Below, piece by piece: positions 8,882-16,268 of a stretch of DNA of 64,000 nucleotides (the stretch's first letter is position 1; every line of letters begins with the position of its first letter). This DNA comes from Pseudonocardiales bacterium (GTDB taxonomy: Bacteria > Actinomycetota > Actinomycetes > Mycobacteriales > Pseudonocardiaceae): assembly GCA_019247305.1 (NCBI GenBank), contig JAFAPC010000093.1, forward strand, positions 1-64,000. Reading direction: 5' to 3'. The notes under the pieces were generated by a model, which worked only from the letters and a program-made list of their open reading frames with translations, was not told where the DNA came from and ran no database searches. The position numbers were made by a program, and so were the translations under genes.

Positions 8882-9090
8882 GCCACGACGACGCGCGCGC
8901 CGCGCTGGCCACCGCGGCCGGGTGGCGCAAGTCCCGCTACTCGCAGGGCGCCAACGGCTGTGTGGAGGTCACCACCGAGCTGCCCGGCTGGGTCGGTGTC
9001 CGCGACAGCAAACTCGGCCCCGCCAGCCCCCTGCTGGCCATCCCCACCGCCCACTGGCAAGCCCTACTCGCCACCACCCTGCACCCCTAA
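8878..9090 (+). CDS. DUF397 protein
   Basis: A 70-residue protein with the DUF397 signature: WRKSRYSQGANGCVEV, VGVRDSK and a C-terminal W-x-ALL. DUF397 proteins pair with XRE/DUF5753 regulators across actinomycetes (the BldB/WhiJ-type modules) and are thought to act with or against them. The ATGA overlap with the preceding XRE gene supports a functional pair. Confidence 0.92.
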   Translation: MSHDDARAALATAAGWRKSRYSQGANGCVEVTTELPGWVGVRDSKLGPASPLLAIPTAHWQALLATTLHP

Positions 9091-9123
9091 CCGCCCTCCC
9101 GAACCACGGGCGCGCGGCGCTGT

Positions 9124-9186
9124 CCGTGAACTCGACAAGACCGACCTCAACAGGGTGCCGCAACGTCGGTTCTGTCGAGTTCACGG
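9124..9186. terminator. Hairpin terminator after the XRE/DUF397 operon
   Basis: A 22-bp inverted repeat (arms 9124-9145 and 9165-9186; 20 Watson-Crick pairs plus one G-U) with a 19-nt loop lies 34 nt after the DUF397 stop. There is no U-tract, as is usual in high-GC actinomycetes. Confidence 0.65.
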
Positions 9187-9330
9187 CTTAGGGCCTCGCC
9201 TACCTGTCCACGTTGACAAGGTGGCGCTACCCGTCCTGATGCACCAGGCCGATCGCTTCAGCGCGGCGAACCCATTGGTCGCAGTGTGCCGCGACTGGAG
9301 GAAGCTGCCCGGTGCCGAACTCCTGACAGT

Positions 9331-9375
9331 CGACACCACTGGTCCCGACACCACTGGTCCCGACACCACTGGTCC
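9331..9375. repeat. Three exact tandem copies of a 15-bp unit
   Basis: CGACACCACTGGTCC is repeated three times without change (9331, 9346, 9361). It lies in a stretch (9187-9537) in which I recognise no gene. In a plus-strand frame the repeat would encode a run of DTTGP. Confidence 0.75.
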
Positions 9376-9537
9376 GGAGACATCGTGTGGCGCCGCAGTG
9401 GTGATCGTCGGTTCGGCGGCCCTCGGTCGACGAATCATCGCCTGGCACCCGACGCCGTCAGGGACCTTTGCTGAGGGTCGAGAGCCGAACTGGCGCAACC
9501 TGATGATCCAGTATTCGATCCACGCCCGGGTCTCGGA

Positions 9538-9687
9538 ATCGAGTTCCTCATCACGGCCTACGAGCGTGTGATCACAACCCTCGCTCCATACCTACCCGTC
9601 GTTCGGCTCGACACCCGATAGCCGACCGTGACGCACCCGACACGCTCTGTGGCGGAGGAGATAGGCTGCCGCTGCCCGAGGCCAGTC
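9538..9687 (+). repeat. 150-bp duplicated segment, copy A (kinase 3' end remnant)
   Basis: An ungapped 150-bp match to 13407-13556 with about 13 differences. The first 84 nt encode the C-terminus of the kinase-like gene (EFLITAYERV, APYLPVV, then DTR and stop), so this is a detached gene end (pseudogene fragment) plus its downstream flank. Together with copy B it brackets the interval 9688-13406, which holds the DUF6879/DUF6082 operon and the beta-lactamase gene. Confidence 0.8.
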
Positions 9688-9818
9688 AGCGAACAAGACC
9701 GCTTAGCCGTCCCGGTGTGGCATGGGTCATACTGTCTGGGCCGCTGGTTGGGTGTCAAGGGGGTTGCCCTGGCAAATGTGGCTACGGTCGTCAAGGCATC
9801 AATACTGGGAGGTTGACC

Positions 9819-10133
9819 ATGGGTGACAAAAGTAGTGAGCGAGGATGGGAAGCCGAACCAGAGGCGTCGTTTGTACGGCGACTTGGCAAGTCGCCAAAAG
9901 AGCTCACGTTCATCAACACACAAGGCGGAGATGAATATTTGAGCAAGAGTAACCCTGGCTGTCCGGACATCTGGGAGTTGAGTAACGGTGATGTCGCCGT
10001 GATTGGACGTGATCTCACCAAGTCTTACGTTGGTCGTCTACCCGAGGGAGTGAGCGTAGCTAGCGATGAGCGAATCGTTATTGTTCCACATGCCACGATA
10101 GTTGCAGCAAAGGAAGACATCCCCGATGCTTGA
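9819..10133 (+). CDS. Hypothetical protein, first of a three-gene operon
   Basis: 104 residues, no recognised domain. It contains FVRRLGKSPKELTF and NPGCPDIWELSNGDVAVIGRD, the latter typical of small proteins encoded before DUF6879 genes in actinomycetes (from memory). ATG 9819 has GGGAGGT seven bases upstream. The last eight bases overlap the next gene. Codon use is visibly less GC-rich than the flanking genes, suggesting transfer. Confidence 0.75.
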   Translation: MGDKSSERGWEAEPEASFVRRLGKSPKELTFINTQGGDEYLSKSNPGCPDIWELSNGDVAVIGRDLTKSYVGRLPEGVSVASDERIVIVPHATIVAAKEDIPDA

Positions 10134-10767
10134 CCTGGTTCGCGAGACACCCGGCGAAGTCTTTACTTTAGATGAGTACCTGGCGGATTTTAGCCGACAT
10201 GAGTCGCGTATTTCGGATCGCTGCAACAAACTAGAACGCCGTCAATACTTTGAAGAGCCCTACGACCCCAGTTGGCAGGCATTCATTGCTGGGAACTGGG
10301 AGGAAGCACTGCGCCTGGATGAACAGCTTGCCCGCGCTGACACCGCCGCACTGTATGAGAATTATGCCCGCCAGGGCGTGGAGTGGCGAAGGGTCCGGGT
10401 AGTCGAGTTTCCCATCACCCCGTACGTCCAGTGGGAGTTGCACGGACTAAAGCTGCGAGTGCAGTGCGGGGAGCATATCAGCATCATTCCCGCGAAAGTA
10501 GTCGCACCATATGAGTCAAAGGGCCCAGTGCCGGAAGTAATCATGCTAGGGTCATTAGTGATGTATGAGGTCCTCTACGATGAGAACAGCGTCTTGTGCG
10601 GTGGCCGCAAGATCATTGATTCCGACGTCATCAAGGAATGTCGCGAAGAGATCGAACTGCTTTACGCCAGCGGCGAAGACTTCATGTCTTTCTTCAATCG
10701 GGAGATCGCACACCTGCCAGCTCCCCAAGTCGTCAAACCCTCGCCCACTCCTCCGGCAGGTTCATGA
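10126..10767 (+). CDS. DUF6879-like protein
   Basis: A 213-residue soluble protein beginning MLDLVRETPGEVFTLDEYL. The middle region (VEWRRVRVVEFPITPYVQWEL, GEHISIIPAK, and a late Y-x-x-G-E-D-F) matches the pattern of DUF6879 proteins of unknown function. It overlaps the preceding gene by 8 nt and its TGA overlaps the next ATG, so the three are coupled. The AT-richer codon use continues here. Confidence 0.72.
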   Translation: MLDLVRETPGEVFTLDEYLADFSRHESRISDRCNKLERRQYFEEPYDPSWQAFIAGNWEEALRLDEQLARADTAALYENYARQGVEWRRVRVVEFPITPYVQWELHGLKLRVQCGEHISIIPAKVVAPYESKGPVPEVIMLGSLVMYEVLYDENSVLCGGRKIIDSDVIKECREEIELLYASGEDFMSFFNREIAHLPAPQVVKPSPTPPAGS

Positions 10768-11564
10768 CACCCGCTCGCCGTCCAATTCTTCGAGTTCGAG
10801 CGCCTGGTGGGCTGACAAGATTTCTGCTTCTCGTCGCCATACTGCTAGTCATACTCGCGGTCATGACCTTGGTGGTGCTGTCCCCGCTTGCCTTGAGCGG
10901 TCTCGATGGTAATGTAATCCGGGCTGACTGGCATCGTCTGAGCAGTATCGGCTCGACTTATGGGGCAGTGTCAGCCATCATCGCCGCCATGGCCTTGGCC
11001 GGCGTTGCCACCTCATTGATCATTCAAAGCCGCGAGGCCAAGGCGACGCGTACGAGCGCCTTGCGAAATCTCCACATCGATCTGATGCGGATGGCCATGG
11101 AAGATCCAGACTACATGGAGTGCTGGGGTACGTACCTCACCGACAGCTTTGCGGAAGAACGACAGTATACCTACGTCAACTTGATCGTCAATCACTGGTA
11201 TTCAATGTACGAGCTTGGTGAGTGTACTGATGCCATACTGCTGGCTATGGCCGCTGAGCTGTTCTCAAGCGCACCTGGACGGCGCTTTTGGTATCACGCT
11301 GGACCAGGCCTTAAAGAGAGAGCGCCGAATAGGCGGGCTAGTCAGTTCTACCGTCGTGTCGACGAGGGATACCGCAAAGCACTGGAGCAACCACCGACCA
11401 TTCCGCCACCCCATAACGCCGCACAAGCGCCCGCACCCCACCAGGCTCCACCGACTGGTAGTCGCGGGTTGACTCTCCTTCTCGCAGTTGGCTGCGGGGC
11501 CGTAGCACCCATAGCGCTCAGAATCATCTACCGTGTTCTGCGTCATATCCGCATGAAGTCGTAA
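10764..11564 (+). CDS. DUF6082-like membrane protein
   Basis: 266 residues. There are two N-terminal membrane segments (about residues 15-45 and 70-90), then a cytoplasmic helix bundle with SALRNLHIDLMRMAMEDPDYMECW and YTYVNLIVNHWYSMYELG, and a possible C-terminal membrane segment (LTLLLAVGCGAVAPIAL). The arrangement fits DUF6082 proteins, which often sit next to DUF6879 genes. The function is unknown; an N-terminally anchored partner of the DUF6879 protein is a reasonable inference. Confidence 0.72.
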   Translation: MTPARRPILRVRAPGGLTRFLLLVAILLVILAVMTLVVLSPLALSGLDGNVIRADWHRLSSIGSTYGAVSAIIAAMALAGVATSLIIQSREAKATRTSALRNLHIDLMRMAMEDPDYMECWGTYLTDSFAEERQYTYVNLIVNHWYSMYELGECTDAILLAMAAELFSSAPGRRFWYHAGPGLKERAPNRRASQFYRRVDEGYRKALEQPPTIPPPHNAAQAPAPHQAPPTGSRGLTLLLAVGCGAVAPIALRIIYRVLRHIRMKS

Positions 11565-11938
11565 CTAATGGTTGAAGCCCATGCGAAAAGCAGGATAACG
11601 AAACACCAGCACTTCCAGCGTGGGTCCCCACCGTACGGAGTTCTGGCCACCGCTGCAGGAGCAGCCGCCCGACTCGGTACCTTGAGAGTTGCGCGGATGA
11701 GACCTGTGCCCTACCGATGGGCCACATCGAGGAGGTGACGTGAGCGGCGTTGCCTAGTGTTGCGCAGCAGCGTGGCCAATCCGTCGATGTCACGGTGGTG
11801 AACTATGGTGGCAGCGCCGGGCCTCGGGGATCTGGAGTACTGCCGCGCCAGGTGGGCAGACCGCGATCACGGGTACGCCGGAGGGAGAGGTCGTGTCATG
11901 AAGGACGCGGCCCAGATCTGCAAGCTGATCGGAAACGG
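11565..11938. other. Intergenic region, no gene seen
   Basis: Short open frames occur on both strands (one from ATG 11805 reads MVAAPGLGDLEYCRARWADR), but none shows family motifs or a consistent ribosome binding site. It ends at the hairpin of 11939-11999. Confidence 0.4.
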
Positions 11939-11999
11939 GGACAGCGGAACAAGGTGGGGTTGCGACGTGAGGTCGCAACCCCACCTTGTTCCGCTGTCC
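11939..11999. terminator. Perfect 28-bp hairpin, bidirectional terminator candidate
   Basis: Arms 11939-11966 and 11972-11999 pair without mismatch around the loop GTGAG. It lies 18 nt beyond the stop of the minus-strand beta-lactamase gene and downstream of the plus-strand DUF6082 operon, so it could end both. It has no U-tract. Confidence 0.65.
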
Positions 12000-12017
12000 T
12001 GTGATGACCCTGATGCG

Positions 12018-12947
12018 TCAGCTGGCCGGGGTAAATGCGCGGGCGACGATGGCCGCTGCCGCAGCGAGGACGTGGTGGTCCGGCGATGCGGTGGGATCAG
12101 TCCGGACCGTGTAGATCGAGATGATCAGCGGCGCTCTACGGGGTGGCCAGACGATCGCCAGATCGTTGAGCTCGGTGCGAAAACCGGTGCCGGTCTTGTC
12201 ACCGACCCGCCAGCTCGCCGGCAGCCCAGCCCGTATCCGGGTGGCGCCGGTGGTATTGGCTAGCAACCATGTGGTGAGCTGGTCACGCCGCGCCGGATCC
12301 AGGGCGTTCGCCAGGGTGAGAGCGCGCAGGTCGACGGCCATCATCGCCGGTGTGGAGGTATCCCGCTGGTCTCCGGGCGGCACCATGCTCATCTCCGGTT
12401 CCCAACGGTCCAGCCTCGTCACACCGTCGCCGAGGGTGCGAGCGAACGCGGTCACCGCGCCTGGACCGCCCAGGATCCTCAGCAGCTCGTTCGCGGCGGT
12501 GTTGTCGCTGTAGGTGATCGCCGCCTCGCACAGTGCCGAGACTGTCAGCCCCTCCGCTACATGCTCAGCAGCGACGGGCGAGTTCGCTATCACAGATGAT
12601 CGGTCATAGCGAACCAACCGGTCGAGCAGCCCGGAATCGGACCGGTGGCGCTGCAGGATCGCCGCGACGGCGAGCATCTTGAAGGTCGAGCACATCGCAA
12701 ACCGCTCCTGCGCCCGGTAACCAAGCTCGGCGCCACTTCCGGTGTCGAGCCCGTAGACGCCGATCCGGCCGGCGTAGCCGGTCTCCAACCTGCTGAGCTC
12801 AGCCAGCGCCGCGGACATCGTCGGGTGCGCAGGTTCAGCGCGAGACGGGCCGGAGTAGCCGCAGGCAATCAGCGCGGGTGCAGCGGCCAACCCAATCAGG
12901 AGACTGCGGCGGTCCGGACCACCGGGCGCTGCGCCGAACGACGTCAT
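12018..12947 (-). CDS. bla: Class A beta-lactamase, predicted lipoprotein
   Basis: Secreted serine hydrolase opening beta-lactams. The N-terminus has DRRSLLIGLAAAPALIACG, a signal sequence with lipobox (LIAC), so the enzyme is probably membrane-anchored outside the cell. All class A motifs are present: STFK (Ser70, Lys73), YSDN (SDN loop), RWEPE (Glu166 in the omega loop) and DKTGTG (KTG). ATG 12947 is chosen; an upstream extension to 12995 is possible. It lies in the interval between the 150-bp duplications, so it may have arrived with that insert. Confidence 0.92.
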   Translation of the reverse strand: MTSFGAAPGGPDRRSLLIGLAAAPALIACGYSGPSRAEPAHPTMSAALAELSRLETGYAGRIGVYGLDTGSGAELGYRAQERFAMCSTFKMLAVAAILQRHRSDSGLLDRLVRYDRSSVIANSPVAAEHVAEGLTVSALCEAAITYSDNTAANELLRILGGPGAVTAFARTLGDGVTRLDRWEPEMSMVPPGDQRDTSTPAMMAVDLRALTLANALDPARRDQLTTWLLANTTGATRIRAGLPASWRVGDKTGTGFRTELNDLAIVWPPRRAPLIISIYTVRTDPTASPDHHVLAAAAAIVARAFTPAS

Positions 12948-13048
12948 CTGTTCATCGATGCCATCATGGCACAGCCCGGCGCATCGCCCCTCCATGAAAC
13001 CCTGCGCACGATGCTGAACTCGGTGACGTCCCAGCTCACCGAACGGTC

Positions 13049-13490
13049 GTGTTGGAGGGCTGTGACGGCGTGGGCAAGAGCACGCTAGCTCAAGAGTTGG
13101 CCCGCGACTTCGGGTTCACCATCGTCCGCTCAACCCGAACCCCGGATGGAATCAACCTCGCCGAGCGCTACCAACGGATCTTGTCCCGGCCTGGCCGACT
13201 CGCCCTTGATCGCAGCTTCATCAGCGAACTGGTTTACGGCCACTTGCATCATGGGGGCAGTCGCCTCAACTGACGCCGACGCATGTGACTTGGCCGCCCT
13301 GGTAGCGCGTCGGGAGGGCGTCTTGGCGCATCTGACAGCGCCTGCCTCGGTCATCCGCGCCCGTCTACTGGCACGAGACGGCCCGGCCGCGGCGAGCCCC
13401 GCCGACATCGAGTTCCTCCTCACGGCCTACGAGCGCGTGGTCACAACGCTCGCTCCATACCTACCCGTCGTTCGGTTCGACACCCGATAG
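13049..13490 (+). pseudogene. dTMP-kinase-like P-loop kinase, frameshifted
   Basis: The N-terminal part reads MLEGCDGVGKSTLAQELA (Walker A GCDGVGKS), then LALDRSFISELVYG, a thymidylate-kinase-like pattern. At about 13270 the frame breaks: GGSRL runs into a stop, while the next frame continues DADACDLAALVARREGVLAHL, ARLLARDGPAAA and a C-terminus ending in DTR. Removing one A in CTCAACTGA restores a continuous protein. It is therefore a one-base insertion, real or a sequencing error. Start is GTG 13049. The MazG-like gene follows closely, suggesting a former nucleotide-pool pair. Confidence 0.8.
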
Positions 13491-13556
13491 CCGATCGTGA
13501 CGCACCTGACACGCTCTGTTGCGGAGGAGGTAGGCTGCCGCCACCCAAGACCAGTC
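13407..13556 (+). repeat. 150-bp duplicated segment, copy B
   Basis: The 3' end of the kinase-like gene plus 66 nt of downstream sequence, about 91% identical without gaps to 9538-9687. This copy is attached to the longer kinase reading frame and so is the likely parent. Confidence 0.8.
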
Positions 13557-13574
13557 TTCTTCCCTGGAGGAACC

Positions 13575-13886
13575 TTGGAGATCAAGGAAGCTCAGCAGCT
13601 TGCCTGAGCAAATAAGATCGCTAAAGGGTTCAACACGAGCGATGTTTCATTGGAGTTCATGCTGCTGCACGGCGAGATCGCCGAAAGCTTCCAAGCCTGG
13701 CGCCGAGATCAACTTGATCTTGGAGAGGAACTGGCGGATGTGGCACTCTACCTATTCGCGCTGGCCGAGATGAACGGTGTCGATCTCGATGGTGAGATCG
13801 AGCGAAAGATCGTCAAAAACGCCCGCCGCCAGTACCGCCGGGACAGCAATGGCGTGCCGTTTCGGGTGTCCGAATCGGCGGTATGA
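13575..13886 (+). pseudogene. MazG-like nucleotide pyrophosphohydrolase with internal TGA
   Basis: Starting at TTG 13575 (GGAGG six bases upstream) the frame reads LEIKEAQQLA, a TGA at 13605-13607, then ANKIAKGFNTSDV, LLHGEIAESFQAWRR and LGEELADVALYLFALAEM. The E-x-x-E..ExxD pattern is that of the MazG/all-alpha NTP-PPase fold. Homologues usually have Trp where the TGA stands (A-W-A-N-K), so a TGG to TGA change is likely. A shorter product could start at ATG 13650 but would lack the first helix. Probably inactive. Confidence 0.75.
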
Positions 13887-13904
13887 GGAAGGATTACCGC
13901 ACGA

Positions 13905-14075
13905 TCACAGGCCAGGCGCGGTCACGTCGCCGGTGTGCTGGTCAATGAGGGCGAGGGTGATGTCAGCGCCGGAGCGCCCGGCGGTGCGGACCCGATGACC
14001 CAGCCGCGCCAGGAAGTCGCGGAAGCTGCGGCAGCCGTAATTCGCCTCCTCGAAGTCCGCCATCCGGCGCTCGAT
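13905..14075 (-). pseudogene. 3' fragment of an NYN-domain gene
   Basis: On the minus strand it reads [18 protein letters not shown], then HRVRTAG, DITLALIDQ and GDVTAPGL before TGA. This closely matches the C-terminus of the intact NYN protein ending at 17016. Upstream coding sequence is lost after about 50 residues, so it is a detached gene end. It is the second duplicated gene tail in this region. Confidence 0.75.
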
Positions 14076-14241
14076 CGCCAGCCCACGCTCAGTACGGTCG
14101 ACTACACCGTTCTTACCGACCCGTCCTCTGTGGGTTCAGCGGGATTGAACGCTGTTCGATAGGAACCCACGGCTTTTCCGCTGAGTGATGCGCTGAGTGC
14201 CTCGGGTTCGCCATCTGGGATGTTGAGGAATCTTGACTCGG

Positions 14242-14898
14242 TCAGGTCTTGCTGACGGCGCGGCCGAGGAAGGCGGCGAGTCGGTCGATCGGGGGTGCGT
14301 CGTCGGCGACGGGCTGGGTGGGCTGGAATCGTCCGGTGCGTGGCTGTGTGGCGAGCTGGATCCGGACGAAGGCCAATGCCTGTTCAGCCAGGTCATCGGG
14401 CAGCTCGGCGGGCTGGTCGGTGGCCTGGGCCAGGTCCCAGCCATGTGCGAGCAGGTCGGCGATGCGCACGTGTAGCCGTTCAGCTCCGGTAGCGGCACCG
14501 AGGGGACCTTGATAGGTGCGTTCGAGGACACCGGGCTGGGCGAATGCCGCTTGCAGCGCAGCCCCGGATTCCTGGTAGGCCCTAAGGGGATCGTCTCCGA
14601 GGTGGTCGGCACCGCGCTGGGGTGGGTCCTGGTCGTTCAGGAGTGCAGCGAAGATTATATTGATGCTGACCAGATGGTTGACCAGCATGCGCACGGTCCA
14701 TTCGGTGCACGGGGTCGGCGCCGACCATTGCTGCTCGTGGATCCCGGTGATGAGTCGACCGACGGCGTCCAGCGCACGGGCGAGTTGAACGATGTATCGC
14801 CCGCCGTATCGGGCGATGGAGGCGCTGGCCAATTCCCGATAACACTGGCCCTGGGCCTCGTCGAGCACCTCAACTTCGGAGATCACATAGGCCCTCAC
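14242..14898 (-). CDS. TIGR03086-type DinB-like protein with DUF1330-like N-terminus
   Basis: Residues about 35-218 match the TIGR03086/mycothiol-dependent maleylpyruvate isomerase-like family (PTPCTEWTVRMLVNHLV, RIADLLAHGWDLAQATDQP), four-helix proteins with a metal site; the family is typical of mycothiol producers. The first 33 residues (RAYVISEVEVLDEAQGQCY, then IARYGGRYIV) instead look like the start of a DUF1330 protein. The joint falls where both families would otherwise begin or continue, so this is probably a deletion-born chimera. GTG 14898 follows AAGGAT. The substrate is unknown. Confidence 0.75.
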   Translation of the reverse strand: MRAYVISEVEVLDEAQGQCYRELASASIARYGGRYIVQLARALDAVGRLITGIHEQQWSAPTPCTEWTVRMLVNHLVSINIIFAALLNDQDPPQRGADHLGDDPLRAYQESGAALQAAFAQPGVLERTYQGPLGAATGAERLHVRIADLLAHGWDLAQATDQPAELPDDLAEQALAFVRIQLATQPRTGRFQPTQPVADDAPPIDRLAAFLGRAVSKT

Positions 14899-15050
14899 CC
14901 GTGAATCCTTGCACAACTGACCGCCAATCGCCGACCGATTTCGCGGCTGGGGTCTCCTCACCGTCGTCGAGGAGTGCTTCGGCGAGGCGAGCGGGGCATC
15001 CCTGTCGATCAGATCACGGTGCCGACCACACCGGCGCCCTGAGCGGGAGG

Positions 15051-15386
15051 TTAGTGGCCGCGCAGGACGGCAACGATCTGGTTGATGACCCGCGTGCGTT
15101 GGGCGTCGGTGAGTCGCCCGAAGTACTCGCCGAGCATGTCAATAGGCAGCCAGATCACCCGGTCAGCCAGCACCACACCGTAGTCAGTCTCGGTGGCATA
15201 CGCGCTGGCCCGGTAGCGGGTGCCGGTCTCGATCTCAGCGAGGAGCACGGTGGGCCCGCCTGCGGTGTTGTAGATGTCGGCGGAGACCACGGTATACAGC
15301 TCTCGTTCCCCGGTCAGCGGGGATGGAGTGGAGATCAGGACGTCGCCCTGGCGGGGCGAGGGTGGGAGTTGGCCCGGTGTTGTCAC
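15051..15386 (-). CDS. MazF/PemK-like toxin
   Basis: A 111-residue protein with the PemK/MazF layout: QGDVLISTPSP at the start, a central VLLAEIETGTRYRASAYA, and YGVVLADRVIWLPIDML followed by GRLTDAQRTRVINQIVAVL. MazF toxins are sequence-specific endoribonucleases. The GTG start overlaps the stop of the RHH antitoxin gene by 4 nt (GTGA), the classic order of antitoxin then toxin. Confidence 0.75.
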   Translation of the reverse strand: MTTPGQLPPSPRQGDVLISTPSPLTGERELYTVVSADIYNTAGGPTVLLAEIETGTRYRASAYATETDYGVVLADRVIWLPIDMLGEYFGRLTDAQRTRVINQIVAVLRGH

Positions 15387-15622
15387 CGCCTGGTCTTCCA
15401 GGCGGCCAGCGCCTCGGCGCGGCCCCGGGCCCGCTGACGCAGCCGGTCAGGGTCGTCGGCCTGGGCGAGCATCGCCATGTGGTCGGCCAGCTCGTGGCGG
15501 GTTAGCTCGGCCCGCAGGGCCGCATCGACCAGCCCGGAGAGGGTGGTTCCGGTGCTGCGGGCGTGCTCGAGCGCGCGGGCGTGAGTCGTGTCGGGCAGTG
15601 AGATGCCCACTTTCACGGTCAT
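15383..15622 (-). CDS. Ribbon-helix-helix antitoxin
   Basis: 79 residues. The N-terminus MTVKVGISLPDTTHARAL and TGTTLSGLVDAALRAEL is a ribbon-helix-helix DNA-binding fold. The charged C-terminal part would wrap the toxin. It is coupled to the downstream MazF-like gene. ATG 15622 is chosen; GTG 15646 would add eight residues. It probably represses the operon through its RHH domain. Confidence 0.78.
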   Translation of the reverse strand: MTVKVGISLPDTTHARALEHARSTGTTLSGLVDAALRAELTRHELADHMAMLAQADDPDRLRQRARGRAEALAAWKTRR

Positions 15623-15655
15623 GTCAGTAGTCTGACCGATGGTCACACTCGGAGT

Positions 15656-15973
15656 CTAGCCCGATGGCAGGAACACGGCGGTCACATCCGCCAGCGGCTG
15701 GTGCTCGTGGATCGCTTCGATCGCTGCTTTACAGGTGGCGTCCATGCGCGCCAGCAGGACTTGCGGGTGACGCTTCAACCGCCAGAGCACGCCGTCGGCT
15801 TCCGGACGCAGCGTGGCGATTTCTTCTACCGCGAGCTCGGGCACGATCATGGTCAGTCCGAGTTTCCCGGCGACACCAAGCCAGGACTGCACCGCCACCC
15901 GGCCCTCGGTCCAGGACGCGACAGCACTGGGATCGAGCACGCGCCCGTTGAGCGCAGACGGCGCCTCGGCCAC
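15656..15973 (-). CDS. PIN-like protein, possibly truncated VapC
   Basis: 105 residues beginning GRVLDPSAVASWTEG, where LDPSA resembles the first Asp motif of PIN domains, followed by LTMIVPELAVEEIATL with a plausible Glu. PIN nucleases usually continue past residue 120 with further Asp residues, but this frame stops after DVTAVFLPSG. It is either a shortened family member or a truncated toxin. The preceding small gene ends 5 nt upstream. Confidence 0.5.
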   Translation of the reverse strand: MAEAPSALNGRVLDPSAVASWTEGRVAVQSWLGVAGKLGLTMIVPELAVEEIATLRPEADGVLWRLKRHPQVLLARMDATCKAAIEAIHEHQPLADVTAVFLPSG

Positions 15974-15978
15974 CGAGG

Positions 15979-16137
15979 TCAGGAGTGCACCGCGACCGGC
16001 AGGAGCCGGCGGACCTCGTCATCACCCGGCCACAGCACGCCGCAGGCGGCGTAGACCCGCCGGTAATGCTCCAGAGTGGGCGCGCCGAACTCATCGGCCA
16101 TCTCCCAGGCGATCTCCACACCAGCATCGGCGGTCAT
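15979..16137 (-). CDS. Small hypothetical protein, possible antitoxin
   Basis: 52 residues (MTADAGVEIAWEMADEFG, then HYRRVYAACGVLWPGDDEV). No named family. It sits immediately before the PIN-like gene, as short antitoxin or accessory genes do. Ribosome binding site is weak. The four minus-strand genes 16137 to 15051 look like one transcript of two toxin-antitoxin-like pairs. Confidence 0.5.
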   Translation of the reverse strand: MTADAGVEIAWEMADEFGAPTLEHYRRVYAACGVLWPGDDEVRRLLPVAVHS

Positions 16138-16268
16138 GCTCGTCTGCTGTCTCGGCGCGCGCCCAGCCTGCACGCGCGCGACGATACGGCACGACGCCGC
16201 TCTGGGTGGTTCGCCTGCGAACAGCCAACGCTGACCGCGTCATGCCTCAGGTCCTAGCCCCTCAGGTC

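Noticed and set aside
9331-9375. CRISPR array
   Set aside because: Three 15-bp units in direct tandem without spacers; no cas genes in the window.
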